Shown: one piece after another, positions 18,363 to 25,759 of the stretch
Layout of the letters: every line of letters begins with the position of its first letter
Numbering within the stretch: the stretch's first letter is position 1
Notes under the pieces: generated by a model
What the model was told of the DNA's origin: nothing
Databases searched by the model: none
The model's input: only the letters and a program-made list of their open reading frames with translations
Translations under genes and position numbers: made by a program
NCBI GenBank assembly: GCA_017550425.1
Contig: JAFZPG010000104.1
Location: forward strand, 1 to 41,627
From: Lachnospiraceae bacterium
GTDB taxonomy: Bacteria; Bacillota; Clostridia; Lachnospirales; Lachnospiraceae
Direction: 5' to 3'
Length of the DNA: 41,627 nt

Positions 18363-19396
18363 TGCACAGCTTCATTCGTTCCTTATACCGTAAAGTCGGT
18401 ATACTTCTTTCTATAATAATGCTTTTGACCGTTTTATCCGGTTGTTCTTCGAAAGATGCGATCCTTAAGCCATATGAACCTATGGGAGCAACACCGGAAG
18501 CCAATTCCGATATTTCTCCCACGGTAGCAAAAGAAGCGATCAAACGACTGGATGGAATTTCCGGAAATACCTTGTTGATCAAGCCTGACAGTGAGTTTGA
18601 TTCTTCGCGTATTTCTGCAGGCCAGGCACTCCTTGTTAACATCACGAGCGGAGAAGTTCTGCTAAGCAAACAGTCTATGTCAGCAATTCCTGCGGGCAAT
18701 TTTACAAAAATCTTCGCGGCTTGCGTGGTTTTGCAAAACGAAGTGAACCCGGAACAGACGATATCGATCTCTCAAGACACATACAATCTGAGCAACGATC
18801 TCGTATTATGTAAATTTCAAAAGGATGACGTATATACGGTTCAGGATCTGCTGTATGCCTCTTTGATGTATTGCGCAAACGATGCGGTGATCGCGCTTTC
18901 TGCCTCACGACCCGGCGGTAGCATTTCCTCGTTCCTGAAAGAAATGAATGCGCTTTCCGAAAGCAAGAACCTGAAGTCCACATGGTTCTCGAATGTATAT
19001 GGCTATCCCTCCGGAGGCGCAAAGCAGGAGACTACGCTGCTTGACGTGTTTTCGGTCGTTCGCGATTTGATCGAAACGCATCCGGAGTTTATTGAGATCA
19101 TAGGAAAACCTGTTTACTTCTGTACGTACATGAATAGTAAGAATGAACCGGCGAGCGCCAGTTGGAGCAGTTCACTTCCGTATTTCAATACCGAGGAAGC
19201 TGTTGAATTGCCTGAACAACTCATTTTGGTCGGCGGTATCTGTGAGCCTGCATCATCAAACCCCACACAGATCTTTTGCCTGTTTAAGGATGTTTACGGA
19301 ACACAATATATAGCGCTTTTAGCCGGATGTTCTTCCTATGAAGATTGCTTTGAGCAGATGCAAAGTCTGGTCACCTATATTCCCGGCATTTATTAA
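18362..19396 (+). CDS. S11 (D-Ala-D-Ala carboxypeptidase-like) lipoprotein, probable pseudoenzyme
   Basis: A 344-aa protein resembling DacA-type PBPs (peptidase S11). It starts with a lipoprotein signal ending in L25-S-G-C28, so it should be anchored on the outer face of the membrane. The three PBP motifs can be placed but all are changed: the SxxK position reads N113-F-T-K116, SxN reads C171-A-N173, and the KTG region reads V290-G-G292. The Ser nucleophile is therefore missing, and catalysis is unlikely; a substrate-binding or scaffolding role is possible. It also lacks the usual C-terminal beta domain. Its start overlaps the stop of the mgsA-like gene by one base, so it belongs to the shape operon. 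Confidence 0.82.
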   Translation: MHSFIRSLYRKVGILLSIIMLLTVLSGCSSKDAILKPYEPMGATPEANSDISPTVAKEAIKRLDGISGNTLLIKPDSEFDSSRISAGQALLVNITSGEVLLSKQSMSAIPAGNFTKIFAACVVLQNEVNPEQTISISQDTYNLSNDLVLCKFQKDDVYTVQDLLYASLMYCANDAVIALSASRPGGSISSFLKEMNALSESKNLKSTWFSNVYGYPSGGAKQETTLLDVFSVVRDLIETHPEFIEIIGKPVYFCTYMNSKNEPASASWSSSLPYFNTEEAVELPEQLILVGGICEPASSNPTQIFCLFKDVYGTQYIALLAGCSSYEDCFEQMQSLVTYIPGIY

Positions 19397-19423
19397 GGAA
19401 ATACTTAAATTTGTCTTTTTGTG

Positions 19424-19452
19424 TTGCATTCATTCCCGGTTTGATGTATAAT
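19424..19452 (+). promoter_or_regulatory. Sigma-A type promoter for the P-loop gene at 19513
   Basis: TTGCAT at 19424-19429 and a perfect TATAAT at 19447-19452 are separated by 17 bases, in the gap after the lipoprotein gene. The predicted start of transcription is near 19459, giving a leader of about 54 bases that ends in GGAGG before the ATG at 19513. Confidence 0.8.
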
Positions 19453-19512
19453 TAAACCATGGTTGAGACGTGAAAGTTGAATACAAATTAAACGAAAACG
19501 GAGGACTAGCAC

Positions 19513-19938
19513 ATGATTGAAATTATAACCGGAAGAAAAGGAAAAGGTAAGACAAAATACCTTCTCGAGAAGGCAAACCAAGCGATGGAAGCAACGAGCG
19601 GAACCATCTGCTATGTGGACAAATCTACGAAACACATGTACGAACTGAATAATCAGATCCGTCTTGTGAATGTTTACAATTATCCTGTTTCTTCTTATGA
19701 GGCATTTGTTGGATTTGTATCCGGCCTGATCGCACAGGATTATGACCTGGATAAGATCTTTTTTGACAGTTTTCTTACCATTTCCGGACTTGAGAGTGAC
19801 CTCAGTCGTCTTTCCGAAGCCATCAGTACTTTGTATTCCATGAGTGAAAAATTCCATGTTTCATTCGTCCTTTCCATTTCTTTGGATGAAGCAGATCTGC
19901 CTGAATACATCAAGCAGTTTGTAACATTGTCACTGTAA
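19513..19938 (+). CDS. Small P-loop NTPase, 141 aa, unknown function
   Basis: I cannot name this protein. It has a clear Walker A motif GRKGKGKT at residues 7-14 directly after the first strand, and a likely Walker B strand DKIFFDSF around residues 77-84, so it should bind a nucleotide. The rest is a compact alpha/beta sequence with no added domain, much smaller than typical AAA+ or PilT ATPases. GGAGG at 19500-19504 supports the ATG at 19513. It has its own promoter and terminator, so it is regulated separately from the shape operon before it and the division cluster after it. Role could be a kinase-like or regulatory ATPase; no function is claimed. Confidence 0.8.
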   Translation: MIEIITGRKGKGKTKYLLEKANQAMEATSGTICYVDKSTKHMYELNNQIRLVNVYNYPVSSYEAFVGFVSGLIAQDYDLDKIFFDSFLTISGLESDLSRLSEAISTLYSMSEKFHVSFVLSISLDEADLPEYIKQFVTLSL

Positions 19939-19956
19939 TCAACTATATCGGTAAAA

Positions 19957-19980
19957 GCAGCATAGCCTTAGGGTAGCTGC
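19957..19980 (+). other. Small stem-loop in 3' region of the P-loop gene
   Basis: GCAGC at 19957-19961 pairs with GCTGC at 19976-19980, and inner TA and CC steps extend the stem with small bulges. It lies 7 bases before the terminator hairpin. The pair of hairpins could stabilise the mRNA 3' end or mark a small RNA; the sequence alone does not decide. Confidence 0.4.
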
Positions 19981-19986
19981 ATAGAT

Positions 19987-20014
19987 AAAGGGGTGCGGTT
20001 TCGCAACCCCTTTT
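19987..20014 (+). terminator. Rho-independent terminator after the P-loop gene
   Basis: AAAGGGGTGCG at 19987-19997 pairs with CGCAACCCCTTTT at 20002-20014 across a 4-base loop, with one bulged base, and the stem ends in a short T-run. It closes the single-gene transcript starting near 19459. Confidence 0.85.
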
Positions 20015-20056
20015 CTAAATGAGAAGGACCATTATTATGAAAGGAGGCAGGGCGAT

Positions 20057-21514
20057 ATGAGCCGAGATTCCGAGCATCACATCCGACATTCAAAAAACGA
20101 TCTGCGTAGCAGGCGTGCCATGAAGAATGACAGATATCTTCCGTATTGGGCGCTGATAGCCCTGGCTATCTGCATCATATATTTTGCGGTCCACATTTTC
20201 CAATTGAACGATCATCGATTGGTCTCTTCCTATCAGGTGATCAGCGGAAGCAACAGTACTTCCAATATCTATTCTGCGGTTATCCTGCGTGATGAGACCA
20301 TATTCATGAGTCCGATGGACGGGTACATGAACTACTACACCAAAAACGGCGATCGGATCGGAGCCAACTCGATCGTTTGCACGATGGATGCCAAAGGTGA
20401 TTTTTTCAAGAAGATGGAAGAGGAGATGAAAGCCCGGGAGAACAACGAACTGTCCGAAGAGACATTGAAAGGCTTTCAAGAGGTTTTGGCCCGTTTTAAC
20501 CAGAACTTCGATATTCATGATTATTCCGGCCTCTATTACGGGAAATACGACATCACAAATGATCTGATGGATCTTTTGAACACGGATGTCTATAATCTCA
20601 TTTCGAAGAACTCCAAAGGCGAGGCCGTCTTTGATATGATCCGCACCACCGAACCCGGCATCATCATGTTCAGTTACGATAACTATTCGAATATGAAAGA
20701 GTCCGAAGTGAACAGCAGTTTGTTCAATAAGTCGAAATATGAATTGAAGAAGATCGCTGCCGGTTCTTTCGTGGAGAGCGGAACTCCGCTGTACCGTGTT
20801 GTCAAATCAGATGCATTTTCTGTGATCTTTCCTCTTCAGGATTCCGATAAACTTCAATATTTCCTGAGCCAGAAGATCTCCATTATCTTTAAAGAGCAGG
20901 GAGTGACAATGGAAGGAGCTTATAAGCATTTTACCGGTGCTGATGGTAACAGTTATGCCAGAGTTGACTTCACAGGCAATGGTTATCCTTTCCTGAATAC
21001 GCGTTTCGTGAGTATCCAGATCGCTGACAGCAATATCTCGGGTTATAAGATTCCCGTGAGTGCCGTTACGGAGAAAGAGTATTTTGCCGTGCCTAAGGAT
21101 TACGTCAACACTTCGAAAGCAACGCCTTATTTGATGGTCTACACGGATAAAGGCGAGCTCTCCAAACGGCAGGTCTCTATCATTCGTTCAACGGAAGATG
21201 AGTTTATTATTAACGTATCCGATGTCGAAAAGGGCGATGAACTGTATTATAAGCCGGATGAGGATGTGATGCAGTCGCCGTCAGAAACGCAGGAATCAAC
21301 GACAAATCTGCGCTATCGACTGTTTAATACCCAGAAGATCAAAGGCGTATATAATATCGACCGGGGATACACCGTATTTAAACCGATCGAGATCATATAT
21401 ACGACCGGAGACGGTTATTACATCATCGATAAGAATGCACCGTTCACCGTGAAGGAATATGAGCGTATTTCCAATAACGCCGCAGACTATCAGGAAGGAG
21501 ATTTCGTCTACTAA
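20057..21514 (+). CDS. HlyD-like membrane fusion (adaptor) protein
   Basis: A 485-aa HlyD/AcrA-like protein. A basic cytosolic N-terminus of about 28 residues precedes one transmembrane helix (about 30-48, WALIALAICIIYFAV). The outside part begins with a lipoyl/barrel-sandwich half (AVILRDETIFMSPMDGYMNYY) and contains a matching second half around SFVESGTPLYRVV, followed by beta-barrel sequence up to the C-terminus. Adaptors of this kind usually work with an ABC or MFS exporter, but no transporter gene is adjacent. It starts after a strong AAAGGAGG site, and its stop overlaps the yggS start, so it is cotranscribed with the division cluster; this suggests an envelope role. Confidence 0.8.
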   Translation: MSRDSEHHIRHSKNDLRSRRAMKNDRYLPYWALIALAICIIYFAVHIFQLNDHRLVSSYQVISGSNSTSNIYSAVILRDETIFMSPMDGYMNYYTKNGDRIGANSIVCTMDAKGDFFKKMEEEMKARENNELSEETLKGFQEVLARFNQNFDIHDYSGLYYGKYDITNDLMDLLNTDVYNLISKNSKGEAVFDMIRTTEPGIIMFSYDNYSNMKESEVNSSLFNKSKYELKKIAAGSFVESGTPLYRVVKSDAFSVIFPLQDSDKLQYFLSQKISIIFKEQGVTMEGAYKHFTGADGNSYARVDFTGNGYPFLNTRFVSIQIADSNISGYKIPVSAVTEKEYFAVPKDYVNTSKATPYLMVYTDKGELSKRQVSIIRSTEDEFIINVSDVEKGDELYYKPDEDVMQSPSETQESTTNLRYRLFNTQKIKGVYNIDRGYTVFKPIEIIYTTGDGYYIIDKNAPFTVKEYERISNNAADYQEGDFVY

Positions 21515-22224
21515 TGGTTAGTGTTAAAGAAAACTTATACAATATAAAACAAAGAATAGAAAATTCGGCATTGAAATGTGGCCGGGATCCCGCTGAAATA
21601 ACCCTTATTGCGGTCAGCAAAACAAAGCCTGTAAGCATGCTGAAAGAAGCTTATGATGCCGGCCAAAAAATATTTGGTGAAAACAAAGTTCAGGAGCTCT
21701 GCGATAAGATGCCCCAGATGCCCGAGGATGTCGAATGGCACCTGATCGGACATTTACAGCGAAACAAGGTAAAGTATATAATAGGTCAAAATCAGCCCTC
21801 TCTTATACATTCTGTAGATTCCGAGCGTTTAGCCGCCGAGATCGATAAAGAGGCTAAAAAGAGGGGAGTAACGGTCGATATTCTGTTGGAAGTCAATGTG
21901 GCAAATGAGGAAACAAAGTTCGGAATCTCCCTCGAACAGGTGCCCGAAATGATCGACAAGATCGCCGCATTTTCAAGCCTTCGGATACGAGGCCTGATGA
22001 CGATCGCTCCCTATGTGGAAAATCCCGAAGAAAATCGTAAAATTTTTCAGGATTTGCGTAAAGTTTTCCTTGACATTCAGTCGAAAAAAGCACATAATGT
22101 ATGTATGGATGTTTTGTCCATGGGAATGACGAACGATTTTGAGGTTGCCGTCGAAGAAGGGGCGACCATGGTGAGGGTCGGAACCGGTATTTTCGGTGAG
22201 AGAGACTACTCGCTGAAGTCATAA
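21514..22224 (+). CDS. PLP homeostasis protein, YggS family
   Basis: A 236-aa single-domain PLP-binding protein of the YggS/YlmE/PROSC family, involved in vitamin B6 and amino-acid homeostasis without a known enzyme reaction. The PLP lysine is K36 in LIAVSKTKP; other family segments are FGENKVQEL, WHLIGHLQRNKVKYI, LEVNVANEETKFGI, RGLMTIAP and LSMGMTNDFEVAVEEGATMVRVGTGIFG. Length is normal. It lies directly before sepF, the same order as ylmE-ylmF in B. subtilis. Confidence 0.95.
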   Translation: MVSVKENLYNIKQRIENSALKCGRDPAEITLIAVSKTKPVSMLKEAYDAGQKIFGENKVQELCDKMPQMPEDVEWHLIGHLQRNKVKYIIGQNQPSLIHSVDSERLAAEIDKEAKKRGVTVDILLEVNVANEETKFGISLEQVPEMIDKIAAFSSLRIRGLMTIAPYVENPEENRKIFQDLRKVFLDIQSKKAHNVCMDVLSMGMTNDFEVAVEEGATMVRVGTGIFGERDYSLKS

Positions 22225-22306
22225 GTCGGAACAGACAGGATAACAGGAACGATACCATCGACGTAAAGCGTAAAGATATATTATTATTTCGGAGGGAGAA
22301 AAAACT

Positions 22307-22939
22307 ATGGGATTTATGGAAAGCTTCAACTTCAAGAACATTTTCAAGATCAATCCTGACTCGGATTACGATGATTTTGACGATGAAGATTTCGAAGATG
22401 AATTGGAAGAAGAGGAAGAGGATTTTGCGGCACCTAAGAAGTCGAGATTTTTCCGCAAGAAGAAAGAAAGATATTCGGAGGAAGAAGACGACCTGGATGA
22501 GGCACCTGCAAAAACATATGCTTCACCTGATTTTTCCCGCAAGGCGAAAGAAGCTGAACCGGCTCCTCGTAGTTTCGGACCTCGCCAGGTAACAACAGGA
22601 GGTGCGACGAAATTGAACCTTCGTAATGCTAACGTAAACGAGATCAGTTTGATCAAACCGAAGACCGATGACGATGCGAAAGCAGCCATCGATGCTTTAA
22701 AGGAAGGCAAGACCGTTATTTTAAATCTGGATGGCCTGAATAACGAACTGGCTCAGCATGTATTTGATTATATTTCCGGTGCCAGCTACTGCATGGGATG
22801 CAACCTTGATACGATCGCAAGCAGCATCTTTGTTTTCAGTCCGATTCATGTTCAGCTTTCCGGCGATTTTAAGGGAGATGCAAAGGGGCTGGAGTCTTCG
22901 ACGAGCAGTTTCCGCACGACCAGATACAATGAGTATTGA
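22307..22939 (+). CDS. sepF: Cell division protein SepF
   Basis: A Z-ring associated protein that helps tether FtsZ to the membrane. The 210-aa product has a short N-terminal segment (MGFMESFNFKNIF) that can act as the membrane-binding helix, then about 80 residues rich in Asp, Glu, Lys and Arg predicted to be disordered, and the conserved SepF core from about residue 100 with VILNLDGLNNELAQHVFDYISGASY and FVFSP. The start follows CGGAGGGAG. Its last 11 bases overlap ylmH. Retention of SepF beside a MinD-like protein is notable because divIVA is missing from this cluster. Confidence 0.94.
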   Translation: MGFMESFNFKNIFKINPDSDYDDFDDEDFEDELEEEEEDFAAPKKSRFFRKKKERYSEEEDDLDEAPAKTYASPDFSRKAKEAEPAPRSFGPRQVTTGGATKLNLRNANVNEISLIKPKTDDDAKAAIDALKEGKTVILNLDGLNNELAQHVFDYISGASYCMGCNLDTIASSIFVFSPIHVQLSGDFKGDAKGLESSTSSFRTTRYNEY

Positions 22940-23738
22940 TCCAAAGCATAGTCCTGCGGATGATCAAGCGGAATTATTGATTACAAAACGTCACTTGATG
23001 GATTTGGCAAATCGCTGCGAACAAAGATCCGTACCGATGTTCAGCAGGTTTCTGAACCTGGCCGAACAGTCGTTGATCGCTGAAGATAGCCATGCTTTAT
23101 CGGGTGTGGATGTTGTTATGGACGGCGGTTATGCATTTGCCGAACGAAGAGTGGCCTGTTTTTATCCGAGGGGTGCTCAGTATTTGAAAGATACTGCGCC
23201 CCCTTTTTCTATGATTACGATTCGTCCGAAAAACGGCAATTTTGCTGAGAGTTTATCTCATCGTGATGTATTGGGAACGCTTATGGGACTGAATATCGAT
23301 CGTTCCTGTATCGGAGATATCCTCTTTTTGAATGATGAGAAGGGAAGGATCCTGGTCTTTGTGATCTCGGAAGATATTGCAGAACTGATCATTCGCAGCG
23401 TGGATCGTATGAAACATACGACTGTGGTCTGTGAACCTGCTCCGCCGGATCTGGCGATCGCCTTTACACCGACGTTTCGGGAGGCAAAAGTAAGCGTAGC
23501 TTCTCCCCGGATCGACAGTATGATATCGGCTGCGTTTAACGGTTCCAGATCGAAGATGAGCGAACTGTTCCCCGCGCGCCGTGTGTTTGTGAATTCGCGT
23601 CTGATCATGCGAACGGATTACATACTGAAAGAAGGAGATATCGTATCGGTCCGCGGCTTCGGTCGTTTCCGCTATTCGGAGGAACTGGGCAGGTCGAAAA
23701 AAGATCGTCAGATGGTTAAACTGGAGATCTACGAATAA
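22929..23738 (+). CDS. S4-domain RNA-binding protein YlmH
   Basis: A 269-aa YlmH-type protein. The N-terminal part has the conserved YlmH fold (FSRFLNLAEQSL, the RVACFYP strand and SHRDVLGTLMGLNIDRSCIGDI), and the S4 RNA-binding domain lies at the C-terminus (FPARRVFVNSRLIMRTDYILKEGDIVSVRGFGRF). Homologues have been linked to ribosome function and to the division cluster by position. The ATG at 22929 is chosen because it gives the usual N-terminus and overlaps the sepF end; the frame stays open upstream but only inside sepF. In B. subtilis divIVA follows; here lspA comes next. Confidence 0.92.
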   Translation: MSIDPKHSPADDQAELLITKRHLMDLANRCEQRSVPMFSRFLNLAEQSLIAEDSHALSGVDVVMDGGYAFAERRVACFYPRGAQYLKDTAPPFSMITIRPKNGNFAESLSHRDVLGTLMGLNIDRSCIGDILFLNDEKGRILVFVISEDIAELIIRSVDRMKHTTVVCEPAPPDLAIAFTPTFREAKVSVASPRIDSMISAAFNGSRSKMSELFPARRVFVNSRLIMRTDYILKEGDIVSVRGFGRFRYSEELGRSKKDRQMVKLEIYE

Positions 23739-23765
23739 ACCGGAATAAATTCTACAGGTATTACT

Positions 23766-24374
23766 ATGAATGAAGAAAAGAAAGTCAGACTCGTCCTGCC
23801 GCAAGGCAAGAAGCCTGAGCTCAAAGTGGTCGATCGACGCATCGTTTTGGCGATCTGCCTGGTGGCCTTGGGGCTTTTGATCTTTTTGGATCAATGGACG
23901 AAGCATCTGACAGATGTACATATTCACAACAAAGAAAAGATCGATCTGATCAAAAACGTATTATCGTTAACTTATGTCGAGAACCGGGGCAGTGCGTTCG
24001 GCATGATGCAGGGGAAGTTCCTCATCTTTTATATCATTACGGCGCTCATGTTGGCGGTCGTGGTTTTTGTGTTCCTGCGCACGCCTTGCACCAAACGTTA
24101 TATTCCGATCTTCAGCGTAGCCGTTGTTTTGACTGCCGGAGCCCTTGGAAACTCTTATGACAGGATCGTACGTGGTTACGTCATCGATATGATCTATTTT
24201 GAACCGATCGATTTTCCTGTATTTAATGTGGCGGATATCTATGTTACGGTTGCATGTTTTATGCTGGTCATTTTCTTTTTCTTCGTGTATAAGGACGAAG
24301 ATTTTGATGTATATTCGATTCGGAAGAAGAAAAATGACGATCTGCTACCAAATGATTCTGAGGATAAAGAATGA
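23766..24374 (+). CDS. lspA: Lipoprotein signal peptidase (signal peptidase II)
   Basis: An aspartic membrane protease that cleaves prolipoproteins. Four hydrophobic helices are visible. The catalytic aspartates are D141 in GYVIDMIYF and D157 in FNVADIY, with LSLTYVENRGSAFGM and GNSYDRI also present. At 202 aa it is somewhat longer than usual because of a hydrophilic N-terminal extension of about 23 residues and a charged C-terminal tail. It overlaps rluD by 4 bases. The lipoprotein at 18362 is a likely substrate. Confidence 0.95.
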   Translation: MNEEKKVRLVLPQGKKPELKVVDRRIVLAICLVALGLLIFLDQWTKHLTDVHIHNKEKIDLIKNVLSLTYVENRGSAFGMMQGKFLIFYIITALMLAVVVFVFLRTPCTKRYIPIFSVAVVLTAGALGNSYDRIVRGYVIDMIYFEPIDFPVFNVADIYVTVACFMLVIFFFFVYKDEDFDVYSIRKKKNDDLLPNDSEDKE

Positions 24375-25285
24375 GCAAACTCGTTTATACAGTGACCGAA
24401 GAGAGTTGTGAGGAAAGGCTGGACAAATGTCTGGCCCTTCTTAACGAGAACTTTTCCCGGACATTTATAAAGAATTTGATCGTTGATAAACGCATCACCG
24501 TTAACGGGAAGTTTGAAAAACCGAGTTATATCACCGTGGAGGGCGATGTTCTTTCCATGGATGTTCCCGATCCGGTCATACCGGATATTCCCGCGCAGGA
24601 TATCAAACTCGATATCGTCTATGAGGATGAGGATGTGATCCTCATCAATAAACCGAAGAATATGGTCGTGCATCCTGCTCCGGGCCACTACACGGACACG
24701 CTGGTCAATGCTTTGATGTTCCACTGTAAGGATCATCTGTCAGGCATCAACGGCGTCCTGCGTCCCGGCATCGTGCACCGCATTGACCGAAACACGACCG
24801 GTATCATCATCGCGTGCAAGAATGACACGGCGCACCAGGCGATCGCCAAACAGCTGGCGGAGCATTCGATCACGCGCCGTTATTATGCTCTGGTGTATGG
24901 TGATATCAAAGAGGACGGAACGGTCAATGCACCTCTGGGGCGTTCGCCGAAGGACCGCAAGAAGATGGCGATCGTGCCCGGCGGCAAAGAAGCGATCACG
25001 CATTACATTGTAAAAGAGCGTTTCGGAGACTACACTTTTATCGAATGCCGGCTGGAGACAGGACGCACGCACCAGATCCGCGTGCATATGGCATCCATTC
25101 ATCATCCGCTGGTGGGGGATGACGTTTACGGACCGGAGAAATGTCCGTTCAAAGGATTGGAAGGGCAGGCGCTGCATGCCTATAAACTCGGATTTATTCA
25201 TCCGAGGACAGGGGAATATATGGAGTTTGAATCCGAACTTCCGGAATACTTTGAGGAATTGCTGCGGAAATTAAGGAACCATTGA
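24371..25285 (+). CDS. RluD-type pseudouridine synthase (RluA family)
   Basis: A 304-aa RNA pseudouridine synthase that modifies 23S rRNA or tRNA uridines. An S4 domain occupies about the first 60 residues, followed by the catalytic domain with the RluA motif HRIDRNTTG, catalytic Asp at residue 139, then RYYALVYG and the C-terminal LETGRTHQIRVHMASI and HPLVGDDVYG segments. It is coupled to lspA by a 4-base overlap, matching the lspA-ylyB order of B. subtilis. The precise rRNA site cannot be assigned. Confidence 0.93.
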   Translation: MSKLVYTVTEESCEERLDKCLALLNENFSRTFIKNLIVDKRITVNGKFEKPSYITVEGDVLSMDVPDPVIPDIPAQDIKLDIVYEDEDVILINKPKNMVVHPAPGHYTDTLVNALMFHCKDHLSGINGVLRPGIVHRIDRNTTGIIIACKNDTAHQAIAKQLAEHSITRRYYALVYGDIKEDGTVNAPLGRSPKDRKKMAIVPGGKEAITHYIVKERFGDYTFIECRLETGRTHQIRVHMASIHHPLVGDDVYGPEKCPFKGLEGQALHAYKLGFIHPRTGEYMEFESELPEYFEELLRKLRNH

Positions 25286-25294
25286 GGAAATAAA

Positions 25295-25714
25295 ATGAAG
25301 ATCTTTACTTACGAACACATGGTACAATATTATGAGACCGACCAGATGAAGGTCGTTCATCATTCGAATTATATCCGCTGGATGGAAGAGGCCCGCACAG
25401 CCTTACTGAAAGAGATTGGCTGGCCCTTCGACGTGCTTGAAAAAAACGGACTCATTTCCCCTGTGGTCGACGTGAACTGTAAATATATGCGGAGCATGCA
25501 TTACGACGATATCGTCGAGATGCACACGCGGATCCTGGAGTTTACAGGTATCCGCCTGCATGTAGGCTATGAGTTTTACAATAAGGCGACAGGAGAGTTG
25601 TGTGCGAAAGGAGACTCGACACATTGCTTCATCGATCCGGAAGGTCGTCCGGTGATCGTGAAAAAGATCTATCCGGAATTCCACGAACTGTTACAAAGCC
25701 TGAGTAAAGAGTGA
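25295..25714 (+). CDS. Acyl-CoA thioesterase, YbgC/4HBT family
   Basis: A 139-aa hotdog-fold thioesterase. The catalytic motif Y-x-E-T-D16-x-M-x-V-V-H-H-S-N-Y near the N-terminus is intact and is followed by WMEEART, as in the YbgC/FadM group that hydrolyses short-chain or hydroxybenzoyl acyl-CoAs. Natural substrate unknown. It starts 9 bases after rluD and ends the plus-strand cluster; the terminator hairpin begins 6 bases after its stop. Confidence 0.9.
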   Translation: MKIFTYEHMVQYYETDQMKVVHHSNYIRWMEEARTALLKEIGWPFDVLEKNGLISPVVDVNCKYMRSMHYDDIVEMHTRILEFTGIRLHVGYEFYNKATGELCAKGDSTHCFIDPEGRPVIVKKIYPEFHELLQSLSKE

Positions 25715-25720
25715 ACATAA

Positions 25721-25756
25721 AAAAGCACGCCGAAGTTTATGCTTCAGCGTGCTTTT
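25721..25756. terminator. Bidirectional rho-independent terminator
   Basis: AAAAGCACGCCGAAG at 25721-25735 pairs with CTTCAGCGTGCTTTT at 25742-25756 (one mismatch) across a 6-base loop, with A and T runs on both sides. It separates the convergent thioesterase and recombinase genes and can serve both. Confidence 0.92.
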
Positions 25757-25759
25757 CAT

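Noticed and set aside
20015..20056. Promoter for the HlyD-like gene (TATTAT at 20033-20038)
   Set aside because: It would start transcription at or inside the ribosome-binding site and has no good -35.
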